A stretch of 64,000 nucleotides of DNA from Halalkalicoccus sp. CG83. Its GTDB lineage: Archaea > Halobacteriota > Halobacteria > Halobacteriales > Halalkalicoccaceae. Position 1 is the stretch's first letter; each line of letters opens with the position of its first letter. Position numbers and translations under genes: made by a program. The notes beneath the pieces are model-generated. The model was given only the letters and a program-made list of their open reading frames with translations. It did no database searches and had not been told where the DNA came from. Shown piece after piece: positions 28,057 through 34,678 of the stretch. Location of the stretch: contig NZ_JAZDDH010000001.1 of NCBI RefSeq assembly GCF_037081715.1, positions 744,001 through 808,000 of the forward strand, in the 5' to 3' direction.

Positions 28057-28755
28057 CTAATCAGAAAACATCTTCTGTGCCTGTTCCAAGTGTTCAGGCT
28101 TATTTATTTCAAATCTTTTATTCTCATCGACGAACACTGGACGAGATGGCAATTGTTCGAAAATAACTGGAAACCAGTAGTCCAGGTTGCCTTTCAGAAT
28201 CTCTATTGCGTCAGCTATATGTGCTTCATTCAGTATGAATACTCCTATTTCTTGATGGCCTTCAATCGCCCCGTATTTATCAATTACACCATTATCGTTG
28301 ATTTGTACTGCGGTCATCTCATCTTGGAGACCCTCTACAATCCCCACTGAATTTGCCCCTATCCCTTTATGCGATCCCAAGAATTTATTAACAATCTGAT
28401 CGATAGTGGACTGAGTGAATATAACATCACCACAAATCAACATTATATCGTCATGACTTCCTTGCAGCGCCTTCATCGCAGTGTAAGCATTCTCATGATT
28501 CTCCCAATCATCGATTACTATGAACTCGACATTCGCAGTTAGTTGTGAGGGTATATTGAACGTATCTTTTGGATTAGTGCCGTCTGTAAAGCCGTGTCCA
28601 ATTGCAATAGTAATCTTGTCACAATATAAGTCAATTTTTGATAGTTGATGCTGATAAATAGTCTCTTCACCTATCTCTAAGAAAAGCTTCGGCCTATTTG
28701 AGGTCTTATCCCCCATCCTACTTCCTTCGCCTGCTCCTAAGATGATAGCTTCCAT
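28057..28755 (-). CDS. NTP transferase, LicC/MobA-like nucleotidyltransferase
   Basis: From the ATG at 28755 the protein has 232 residues and begins MEAIILGAGEGSRMGDKTSN, the G-x-G-x-R-M loop of nucleotidyltransferases, with RPKLFLEIGEETI next. MLICGDVIFTQ carries the metal-binding Asp. This family loads phosphosugars or phospho-alcohols onto CTP, UTP or similar nucleotides. It stands head to head, 196 bp apart, with a CDP-glycerol glycerophosphotransferase-like gene, so I infer that it makes the CDP-activated donor. The identity of the alcohol, glycerol or another, is not shown by the sequence. The gene is AT-rich. Confidence 0.8.
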   Translation of the reverse strand: MEAIILGAGEGSRMGDKTSNRPKLFLEIGEETIYQHQLSKIDLYCDKITIAIGHGFTDGTNPKDTFNIPSQLTANVEFIVIDDWENHENAYTAMKALQGSHDDIMLICGDVIFTQSTIDQIVNKFLGSHKGIGANSVGIVEGLQDEMTAVQINDNGVIDKYGAIEGHQEIGVFILNEAHIADAIEILKGNLDYWFPVIFEQLPSRPVFVDENKRFEINKPEHLEQAQKMFSD

Positions 28756-28951
28756 ATAATTTCCGAAGTCCATAGCAAGATATATAACTAACGGAATTTT
28801 GAGCTCGTTAAACTCATTTATTTATCCCTGCTTTAGTAATATTTTCTATGACTATATGTCTAACATCTGCTTTATAGAACATCCCATAATATGTGAAGAA
28901 TATTTCAGTTTCAGAAAAACATATATCATAGAAATTGAAAATTGTGAGTAG

Positions 28952-30148
28952 ATGGAGACGAAATTACTAGCCGACTTAAAAAAGTTAATAGAGAAAGTTT
29001 CGATCTACGATCCCTTCATCGTTTTATTATCATTTATTTCTCCAAGAATACCACATCTTTGGACCTTTGAATCAGCTAAAGGTGAACGATTTGATGGGAA
29101 CAGCAAATATCTGTATCTACACTGTGAAAATAAAGAGAACATACGCAATATCTGGATTTCTTCAACCGACTCTATTGTAGCAAGACTGCGTGAACGCGGC
29201 TTTGAGGCCTATAATGCTAGTAGTCTAAAGGGGAGATATTATCTACTACGATCCGGCGCTTCTTTTAGCACTCATGGGCCAAACTTTTGGAGATATCTCT
29301 TCCGATCAAATTTAGTATTTCTACACCATGGGATACCATTAAAAACAATGAATGAGGATGACCCAGACGAATCATCTTCTCTTATTCATAGATATGGTGA
29401 TCTAGTCTGGCGCAGGTTATTTCTAACAACAAGCATGGGAAAACCGTTCGAATTATTTAAAAGTGCATTTCGGCTTACCAAGTCTCATGCAATAGTCGGT
29501 CGCTATCCGAGAACAGATCCGTTTTTTAAAACTGTCAATGGCCAAGATATAGAAATCAACTCCGAATTTTTACAAGAAGTGAAAGAAGTCCACCAGTCGA
29601 AAAAAACGATTTTCTACACGCCTACATTTCGAAAGAATCGGAAAGGAGAGATCAATGCTGTAGATCACTTTTTGGAAAATCGTAGCCTTCAAGAACTCAA
29701 TGACGGTTTGAGTGAGTCTGATGCTCATCTTTATATCTCGCTCCATCCAATGAGAGCTACTCAATCTGTCTCAGATTCATACAGTAATATTTCGACTCTT
29801 AAAACTGGGGGTGATATATACCCATATTTACGATTTTGCGATTTAATGATCACTGATTATTCTTCAATATTTTATGATTATCTACTTCTGAACAGGCCAA
29901 TCGTCTTTTTCGCCCCGGACGCTGAAGAGTATGAAGAAACACATGGAATGTACTTTGATTATCATCAGCATGTTCCCGGTCCTGTGGTTGAAACCATTCC
30001 TGCACTCATCGCGGAGATCACCAAGAAAAGAGTGGCAGATGAATATCAAGATATCCGAGAAGAGATGAGAGAAGAATATTATACAAATAGTGAACTAATA
30101 CCCTCGGAAGAAACTTATCAGAGTATAAGAAACAAGCTTGACATATGA
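28952..30148 (+). CDS. CDP-glycerol glycerophosphotransferase family protein (TagF-like)
   Basis: The 398-residue protein carries the family hallmarks: NLVFLHHGIPLKTMN with the catalytic-type His-Gly, TIFYTPTFRKNRKGE, YISLHPMRA and LMITDYSSIFYDYLLLNRPI. In bacteria this family builds the poly(glycerol- or ribitol-phosphate) chain of teichoic acids from CDP-alcohols. A gene of this type in a haloarchaeal glycan locus suggests a surface polymer with phosphodiester links. There is no membrane helix; such enzymes bind the inner membrane face. Codon use is strongly AT-rich, much more so than the flanking genes, which points to lateral transfer together with the divergent nucleotidyltransferase gene. 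Confidence 0.88.
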   Translation: METKLLADLKKLIEKVSIYDPFIVLLSFISPRIPHLWTFESAKGERFDGNSKYLYLHCENKENIRNIWISSTDSIVARLRERGFEAYNASSLKGRYYLLRSGASFSTHGPNFWRYLFRSNLVFLHHGIPLKTMNEDDPDESSSLIHRYGDLVWRRLFLTTSMGKPFELFKSAFRLTKSHAIVGRYPRTDPFFKTVNGQDIEINSEFLQEVKEVHQSKKTIFYTPTFRKNRKGEINAVDHFLENRSLQELNDGLSESDAHLYISLHPMRATQSVSDSYSNISTLKTGGDIYPYLRFCDLMITDYSSIFYDYLLLNRPIVFFAPDAEEYEETHGMYFDYHQHVPGPVVETIPALIAEITKKRVADEYQDIREEMREEYYTNSELIPSEETYQSIRNKLDI

Positions 30149-30224
30149 ACTTAAGATCACTAAAGCTGTCCGTATTCTAATAAATTTAAAAAAAAAATAC
30201 CTTTCTCGAAATCGATTTTCTGGT

Positions 30225-30680
30225 TCCCTGCCGGCCGGCTTGTTGATCTTCGAGTAGTCCACACAGGTGTTGTGGACGTATACCGACTCAGGAATTAGGT
30301 TATCGATGTAGTCAGGGGAGATAGCAGAAGTTGAGGAAAAACCACGGTATCGCAACTACCGTTGCACGGCTGCTCAACCGTGTTGACGAACCCCTCGACG
30401 GTGACGCGTGCGCCTTTCGTAGGATCGCCCTCGTGTATCGCGTACGAGGATAGTGTGACAAGGTGAAAGACGACGTTACATCGGTGGCAGGTCACTCCTG
30501 AGAACATTTTTTGTGAATTTAACTCCAGTATTCAGATTCTCTGCTATTCCAAGATAGTCATCAGCGATGACATGACTTCGTTATCCTCCACGGGGTGATT
30601 GGCGAAATTGGAGCCGATAAACCGGCACCACCCGTGACGAGAACACCTTTCCCATTCCTACAGACTCAATGTTTAAGACC
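30225..30680 (-). pseudogene. NAD-dependent epimerase relic, N-terminal part
   Basis: The minus strand reads GVLVTGGAGFIGSNFANHPV, the NAD-binding G-x-x-G-x-x-G strand, then a stop, then CNVVFHLVTLSSYAIHEGDP and TKGARVTVEGFVNTVEQ, then in another frame STSAISPDYID. It is the first half of a sugar-nucleotide epimerase or dehydratase, broken by frameshifts and cut before the Tyr-x-x-x-Lys motif. The middle and later part of a related gene lies at 27545-27790, so the AT-rich gene pair at 28057-30148 is bracketed by relics of one family on the same strand. Confidence 0.75.
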
Positions 30681-30770
30681 GAGAAAGAATACTGCAAACC
30701 TAATGATTTATTAAAATAATTATAATTACAAGATTCTATATAGCTATGGAGCGAATTCAGATACGAATCC

Positions 30771-32135
30771 ATGAGGAATGAAAGCGCAACAACTGAGTGG
30801 GATGCCATCAAACGCCGTGGGATACTCGGTGGGATCGCCGGAGGGTTCATTACAATAGTCGGCAGTACCCCAGGAAAGGCACATGACAAAGACGATCACG
30901 ACGGCGGCCCGCCACATCGAATCGAGATCGTAGACGACCCATACGAGGAAATCGACTGGGACGGCGTCGAATATCACAAGAGCGAGTTCCACAATCACAG
31001 TCACCGGTTCCGTGATTCGTCGCGCGATCACGACGGGCCGTCGGCCGTCGCCGAACTATACCAAGGCTCAGGGACGGACCGCGATAACGGCAACACGCTT
31101 CCCGACGGCGAGGAATACACGATCTTTGCCACTGCGGATAAGGGGTATGACCCAATGGCATGGCCGTGGACCGACTACGAATCGATCGACTACTCTGACG
31201 CGCCGGGCGGGTACCGGGATCCAATTAATCTCGACCCTGCGTCAATGGGTGTTGTCTCGTTCCCTGGCGCAGAAATAGCCGGTAGCGACGAACACGTCTC
31301 ATCTATTTTTAGCACGTTCTCTCATGGAAGAGGCTATCAGGCGACGAGACATGAAAAGATCGAAGACGTTATTGAGAACGAAACGGGTGACCATGTCCCG
31401 TCGGAGAACGGCGGTATCGTGGTCATGGGCCATCCGTTCCGGTATTATGACGACCCGGACGCGGACTGGGATCGATACGTACCGGACTTCGATCGGTGGT
31501 CGAACGAGGATGGATTAGTCGGATTAGAAGTACTCAATAAGGAGAGCTCTCCCTCCCGTGGCGGGAACCTTCAGGACATTACGTTATGGGATAACCTCCT
31601 CTCGCATTACGCCCCCGAACGGCCAATGTGGGCGACTGGCGTCGATGACCCGGGCCTTTACGGATTCAATGTCGGTGATTATGTCGACACGCGGTGGACA
31701 ACGATCCTCTTGAATAGTGGGGAGTTCGATCTGTCGGACCAACACGGGACGCGTATCTCGGCAGCGGATGCATTTATCAATGGCCAATTATTCGCCCACG
31801 AACGCCCGCCGTGGGACGCGGATTCGGAGGATCCACCCACAGTTCCACACGTAATATCGATCGACATCAACCACAACGCGGGGATGATCACGATCGCCGC
31901 AGAGCACGCTGACACGATTGAATGGGTGAGTGAGGGCGACGTGGTGGAGACGGGGTCGAGGATAAAGCTCCGGGAGGCACATGAACCGTACGTTCGGGCG
32001 CAACTGTCCAATGACGCCGGTGGGTTGACTCTCACGCAACCCTGGTCACTTGTGGCCAACCATCCACGGCAGAGCGGACAGGGGCGTGGCCGAGGAGGCG
32101 GACAGGAACGTGGTAAGGGAAACCGACAGGATTAG
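30771..32135 (+). CDS. Tat-exported PHP-domain-like metallophosphoesterase
   Basis: The 454-residue protein starts with a Tat-type signal (IKRRGILGGIAGGFITIVGS, Arg15-Arg16). The mature part has EFHNHSHRF (His74, His76, His78), MGHPFRYYDDPDADWDRYV and ATGVDDPG, the metal-binding His-x-His and later His/Asp ligands of PHP phosphoesterases. The C-terminus is a Gly/Arg-rich tail from about residue 435. An exported PHP enzyme would remove phosphate from extracellular substrates, possibly the phosphate-bearing glycan made nearby; that link is inference. The gene is GC-rich and starts 90 bp after the epimerase relic. The ATG at 30771 keeps the Tat signal complete. Confidence 0.75.
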   Translation: MRNESATTEWDAIKRRGILGGIAGGFITIVGSTPGKAHDKDDHDGGPPHRIEIVDDPYEEIDWDGVEYHKSEFHNHSHRFRDSSRDHDGPSAVAELYQGSGTDRDNGNTLPDGEEYTIFATADKGYDPMAWPWTDYESIDYSDAPGGYRDPINLDPASMGVVSFPGAEIAGSDEHVSSIFSTFSHGRGYQATRHEKIEDVIENETGDHVPSENGGIVVMGHPFRYYDDPDADWDRYVPDFDRWSNEDGLVGLEVLNKESSPSRGGNLQDITLWDNLLSHYAPERPMWATGVDDPGLYGFNVGDYVDTRWTTILLNSGEFDLSDQHGTRISAADAFINGQLFAHERPPWDADSEDPPTVPHVISIDINHNAGMITIAAEHADTIEWVSEGDVVETGSRIKLREAHEPYVRAQLSNDAGGLTLTQPWSLVANHPRQSGQGRGRGGGQERGKGNRQD

Positions 32136-32318
32136 CGGCTTCAGCCATCTCCACCCATCACTGTTCTTTGTACCGGGCTTGCTGAAGACGACACCACCTT
32201 GTAATTTGGTTCCATAGTCAGAACCTTCCGATTCTCAAACCGTGGTTTTGTCGAAGTGGAACTCGAAAATAGCGTGGGCGATTTGTTCATAGCTGTGTTT
32301 GACGGCTCATAAATGACC
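32136..32318. other. Intergenic DNA
   Basis: No gene is recognised between the PHP-like gene and the first copy of the duplicated cassette. Confidence 0.3.
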
Positions 32319-32485
32319 ATTCGTCGAAGAGAACATCGTAGCGTGCTATGGATAGCCGTCTGAACGGGGTCCAGTTTCCGTTCTCGGTCTAGGTGGATTA
32401 TGGGCTCCTAATTTTTGGAGTCAACATCGCTTTCGATCGCACTAGTGAAATGGCAGCCCGTAGAGTGGTACGGGACAGGGCTATG
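32319..32485 (+). pseudogene. Decayed copy of the 3' end of the gene at 38358
   Basis: Translated on the plus strand it gives ENIVACYG, a stop, then PSERGPVSVLGLGGLWAP, nearly the same as the intact sequence at 38510-38680, but with stops and a frameshift. The 5' part of the gene is absent here. Confidence 0.75.
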
Positions 32486-32668
32486 GGGTAACTCATTCGG
32501 TTGTAGGTAGCAGCTGGCTATTCTCTATTTTCACTACAGCCGAACAGTGACCATCTCTGATCCGTACGCTCCCATTGTTGTTCAGTACGCTGAATAAACC
32601 CACCAAACTCCTTCCTGGGAGTCAATTTCTGGCTCTCAGACCGCCTTCTCATGAACTTTCAAGTTAAT

Positions 32669-32902
32669 CTACGCGACGGTCTTTGAAATCCATTCCTCAC
32701 CTTTATCCGAAATTTCATACAATCCCGTTTCTTTGTGGTGGTAGCGCACTAAATTATAGACCCGTAGCCATTTCAGACGTTCTCCAATATAATTCTCGTG
32801 TTTGTCGATCTGATCAGCTAATGATCCTCTCGTTTCTCGCCCTTTAGCGAGCAGCGTAAGGATTTCTCTGTCAGTATCGTTAAGATCGGAAGGGGTATTC
32901 AT
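32669..32902 (-). CDS. PhiH1-repressor-like winged-helix protein (cassette copy 1)
   Basis: The 77-residue protein has a winged-helix DNA-binding fold: DTDREILTLLAKGRETRGSL, a recognition helix around HENYIGERLKWLRVYNL, and a wing VRYHHKETGLYEISDKGEEW. It resembles the repressor family first known from halophage PhiH1. It is transcribed away from the zinc-finger operon. An 8-bp inverted repeat at 32974-32994 between them is a good operator candidate, so it probably represses both directions. The copy at 38859-39092 differs at only a few residues, for example Asp for Asn at residue 2. Confidence 0.85.
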   Translation of the reverse strand: MNTPSDLNDTDREILTLLAKGRETRGSLADQIDKHENYIGERLKWLRVYNLVRYHHKETGLYEISDKGEEWISKTVA

Positions 32903-32973
32903 TTAGCCATTATTCAACTGCGTCTGGTTTCATCCTTGTGTACTCTATCTACTTACTAGGACACACTTAATAG

Positions 32974-32994
32974 AAGTGTTCGAAAGGAACACTT
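32974..32994. promoter_or_regulatory. Candidate operator palindrome (copy 1)
   Basis: AAGTGTTC and GAACACTT form a perfect 8-bp inverted repeat with a 5-bp spacer. It lies 13 bp upstream of the TATA box at 33007-33013 and also within the upstream region of the repressor gene. Copy 2 keeps the arms (AGTGTTC/GAACACT at 39165-39183) but has a different spacer, as expected of a dimer-binding site. Confidence 0.6.
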
Positions 32995-33006
32995 GTACCA
33001 CAAAGT

Positions 33007-33013
33007 TTTATAG
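33007..33013 (+). promoter_or_regulatory. TATA box of the zinc-finger operon (copy 1)
   Basis: TTTATAG follows an A/C-rich element and stands about 25 bp before the start of the leader structure at 33039. The same box occurs at 39197-39203 in copy 2. Confidence 0.55.
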
Positions 33014-33038
33014 AGCATCCCTCCTACTATGAGCTGTA

Positions 33039-33096
33039 AAGCGCGGTATCGCCAGTAAGTAGAACTGGCCCGGTGGTGTCACACCGGACCGCGCTT
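33039..33096 (+). ncRNA. Structured mRNA leader folding as a three-way junction (copy 1)
   Basis: Three perfect stems nest without conflict. P1 pairs AAGCGCGGT (33039-33047) with ACCGCGCTT (33088-33096). P2 pairs GCCAGT (33051-33056) with ACTGGC (33064-33069). P3 pairs CCGGTG (33070-33075) with CACCGG (33082-33087). Only three junction bases (ATC) are unpaired. A ribosome site (AGGAG, 33104-33108) and the ATG at 33115 follow. All 58 bases are identical in copy 2 although the genes downstream have diverged. It may control translation or bind one of the encoded zinc-finger proteins; a DNA-level role is not excluded. Confidence 0.65.
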
Positions 33097-33114
33097 CCCC
33101 GATCAGGAGAAGCA

Positions 33115-33321
33115 ATGAGTCCTAGCAACCCACCATCAAAAAACAGTATCGCTCCAGCAGCCACTGTCGCGCAGCACATCAGTGGTCCCCACTGGGAGCT
33201 GCCGACGATTCCGAACGCGACCACGTACTGGCGGTGTACGTCCTGCCGGCGCGAATCAATCCGTGAGCGGGATCTCTATCAGGAGCGCTTCCACGCACCC
33301 GACTGCGAGGTGCGCCGATAA
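33115..33321 (+). CDS. Small zinc-finger protein (cassette gene 1, copy 1)
   Basis: I start at the ATG at 33115, seven bases after a clear AGGAG ribosome site; the frame is open farther upstream but would cross the leader structure. The 68-residue product has a flexible Ser/Pro-rich N-terminus and the C-terminal TTYWRCTSCRRES and ERFHAPDCEVRR, a C-x2-C...H-x3-C zinc-binding pattern. It is likely a nucleic-acid- or protein-binding adaptor. Its TAA overlaps the ATG of the next gene by one base (TAATG), so translation is coupled. No homologue with known function comes to mind. Confidence 0.75.
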   Translation: MSPSNPPSKNSIAPAATVAQHISGPHWELPTIPNATTYWRCTSCRRESIRERDLYQERFHAPDCEVRR

Positions 33322-33653
33322 TGCTGGTCACCGCACCCGTCGAACAACTGCTCACTGGCTTCCAACTCGCCGAAACCCGCTGTAGCTTTTGCAAGACCGC
33401 CCTCCAAGAGGGTGACACGGTCAGTGCCTACGCGGTTCAATACGCCGGTGACGAGTCGTGGTCCGTCCCACGCCTGTACTGCCGTACGTGTCGATCGACA
33501 ATCGAAGACCCGACGCTCGGCGCGACTGAGCTACTAGCCGAGGGCCGACTCGGGTTGACGATGGATGCCACGACTCAGCGGACGTCGCTGACGCTGCTCG
33601 GCATCGAACGCGTCGCTCAAAGCGCCCCGGAGGATGGTCGTGCCACGCTCTAA
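33321..33653 (+). CDS. Small zinc-ribbon protein (cassette gene 2, copy 1)
   Basis: The 110-residue product has two Cys pairs, RCSFCKTALQEGD and LYCRTCRST, about 30 residues apart, typical of a zinc ribbon. It continues with GATELLAEGRLGLTMD and a helical tail LTLLGIERVAQ. The gene starts inside the TAATG of the preceding gene and overlaps the next gene at its end. Function is unknown. Its metal site, small size and tight coupling suggest a subunit of a nucleic-acid-binding complex with its neighbours. Copy 2 at 39511-39843 keeps all four Cys residues. Confidence 0.8.
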   Translation: MLVTAPVEQLLTGFQLAETRCSFCKTALQEGDTVSAYAVQYAGDESWSVPRLYCRTCRSTIEDPTLGATELLAEGRLGLTMDATTQRTSLTLLGIERVAQSAPEDGRATL

Positions 33654-34260
33654 CGAATCGATCGCGGACGAGGCGACCGACGTCCGGCTCGACCGACTGG
33701 AGCGCGAGATGGTCCGCGAGGGATCGATCGAGATGGCCGCCGTCCGTCGCCTGCTTCATGGGCTGAGCGACGCCCCCACCGATGCCGATCCAGTCGCGAA
33801 GGTCGATGCGATCGTTGAGCGCATCGACACCCTCGAGACCGAGGTCCAACGCCTTGAGGCCCAACTCCGCGCTCAGCGCAACCAACAAAAGGGCACCAAG
33901 AAGGAACGCGCGAAACGTCGCGCGCGCAACGAGGTGCTCCGCCAAATTGATCGCGGGACGAACCCGATGGGCGGCGGATCAGTCGACGTCCCGACGGTGA
34001 TCACCATGGGCCACGGCCTTGGCGTTGAGTTCACCCACAAAACCATTGGCGACGCGTTCCGAGCACTTGCGACCGAGTGGGACTGCTTCGAGCTGCAGGA
34101 CGGCAGCGGCACCAAGGAGGGCGCGAACAAACGCCTGGTCGCGACCGGCGACGATGTCCCGGAGGCCCTCTGGCAGCTCTACGAAGCCGAGACCGGCGAG
34201 GAAGCAACCAGAGAGAACGCTTTCGCCGAAAGTAGCGACCGACCGAACAGGGGCGCCTGA
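33640..34260 (+). CDS. Coiled-coil/winged-helix-like protein (cassette gene 3, copy 1)
   Basis: The GTG at 33640 is conserved in copy 2 (39830), so I prefer it to the ATG two codons earlier. The product of about 206 residues starts with DVRLDRLEREMVREGSIEM, followed by a long coiled coil (VDAIVERIDTLETEVQRLEA, QLRAQRNQQKGTKKERAKRR) and a C-terminal domain with VPTVITMGHGLGVEFTHKTI and a KRLVA end that looks like a winged helix. It may bind DNA as a dimer. The overlap of 14 bp with the zinc-ribbon gene shows one operon. I do not recognise the family; replication or partition of a plasmid is one possibility. Confidence 0.8.
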   Translation: MPRSNESIADEATDVRLDRLEREMVREGSIEMAAVRRLLHGLSDAPTDADPVAKVDAIVERIDTLETEVQRLEAQLRAQRNQQKGTKKERAKRRARNEVLRQIDRGTNPMGGGSVDVPTVITMGHGLGVEFTHKTIGDAFRALATEWDCFELQDGSGTKEGANKRLVATGDDVPEALWQLYEAETGEEATRENAFAESSDRPNRGA

Positions 34261-34261
34261 G

Positions 34262-34339
34262 ATGGCCGTCTTCCAGCCCGTCGTCCCGCCGCCACCACTC
34301 TCGTCCGCTTCTCATCGCTACCGCACCAGTAGTAACTAA
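34262..34339 (+). CDS. Tiny Pro-rich reading frame (copy 1)
   Basis: One base after the TGA of the coiled-coil gene an ATG opens a 25-codon frame starting MAVFQPVVPPPP. Copy 2 has MAPFQPVVPPPLH, 13 codons, at the same place. Conservation of the first 10-11 residues and the stop-start spacing make a translated microprotein possible, but its length and end differ between copies. It is too short for a firm call. Confidence 0.4.
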   Translation: MAVFQPVVPPPPLSSASHRYRTSSN

Positions 34340-34351
34340 TCTCGCGGTAGC

Positions 34352-34406
34352 GGTGGGTCTCCCGCCTCGCACCGCATCGCATGCCGGATGCGAGGCGGAA
34401 CCCACC
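34352..34406 (+). terminator. Conserved long hairpin closing the cassette (copy 1)
   Basis: GGTGGGT (34352-34358) pairs with ACCCACC (34400-34406), and CCGCCTCGCA (34362-34371) with TGCGAGGCGG (34389-34398). Copy 2 has a comparable hairpin at 40546-40600 with altered bases that still pair. It is a possible terminator or processing site; no T-run follows directly. Confidence 0.5.
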
Positions 34407-34534
34407 CCGAGTCTCGCTACTTTCGACGACAGTATGTCCGATCGAACGATGTACGGTCTCATTTCCATTCGATACGGCCCGTATTGATCGCCCCTCCCAG
34501 AGGGTTTTTGATTGCCGCCGAACGAGTGTGATAC

Positions 34535-34678
34535 ATGAGCCTCACGGCCGATGATTTCGAACGATACTCTCAAGAAGACGACGACGAAGAACCGCTGGGC
34601 GACGCACTGGCAGCTCTCGCGTTAAACGTCGATGTCGACGCCGTCGATGAGGTTCGTGAGCTACGCGAGCGTACATGA
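34535..34678 (+). CDS. VapB-like antitoxin
   Basis: The 47-residue acidic protein (MSLTADDFERYSQEDDDEEP then LGDALAALALNVDVDAVDEV) ends in ATGA, where its TGA overlaps the ATG of the PIN-domain toxin gene. Position, size and acidity fit an antitoxin that binds the toxin with its C-terminal helix. No ribbon-helix-helix or AbrB motif is obvious. A near-identical 54-bp piece of this gene occurs at 54293-54352, next to other toxin-antitoxin relics. Confidence 0.7.
   Translation: MSLTADDFERYSQEDDDEEPLGDALAALALNVDVDAVDEVRELRERT

Larger units (their letters stand above)
32319..34434. repeat. Duplicated accessory cassette, copy 1 (direct repeat, about 2.1 kb)
   Basis: This stretch matches 38507-40625 in the same orientation, almost without length change. 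It contains a decayed 3' gene end, a minus-strand repressor gene, an operator, a promoter with a structured leader, three small genes, a tiny Pro-rich frame and a hairpin. Coding parts have diverged at many positions, while the leader at 33039-33096 is identical in the other copy. The borders given are where the two copies stop matching. Confidence 0.9.

Noticed and set aside
28057-30148. One epimerase gene split by insertion of the nucleotidyltransferase/glycerophosphotransferase pair
   Set aside because: Both epimerase relics contain the FHLATLSS segment, so they overlap and cannot be two halves of one gene.
32319-32340. TTCGTCGAA at the left and TTCGACGAA at the right border of the cassette as transposon ends
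   Set aside because: In copy 2 the gene at 38358 runs through the left border unbroken, so that border is only where copy 1 was cut. Nine bases are too few, and there is no transposase.
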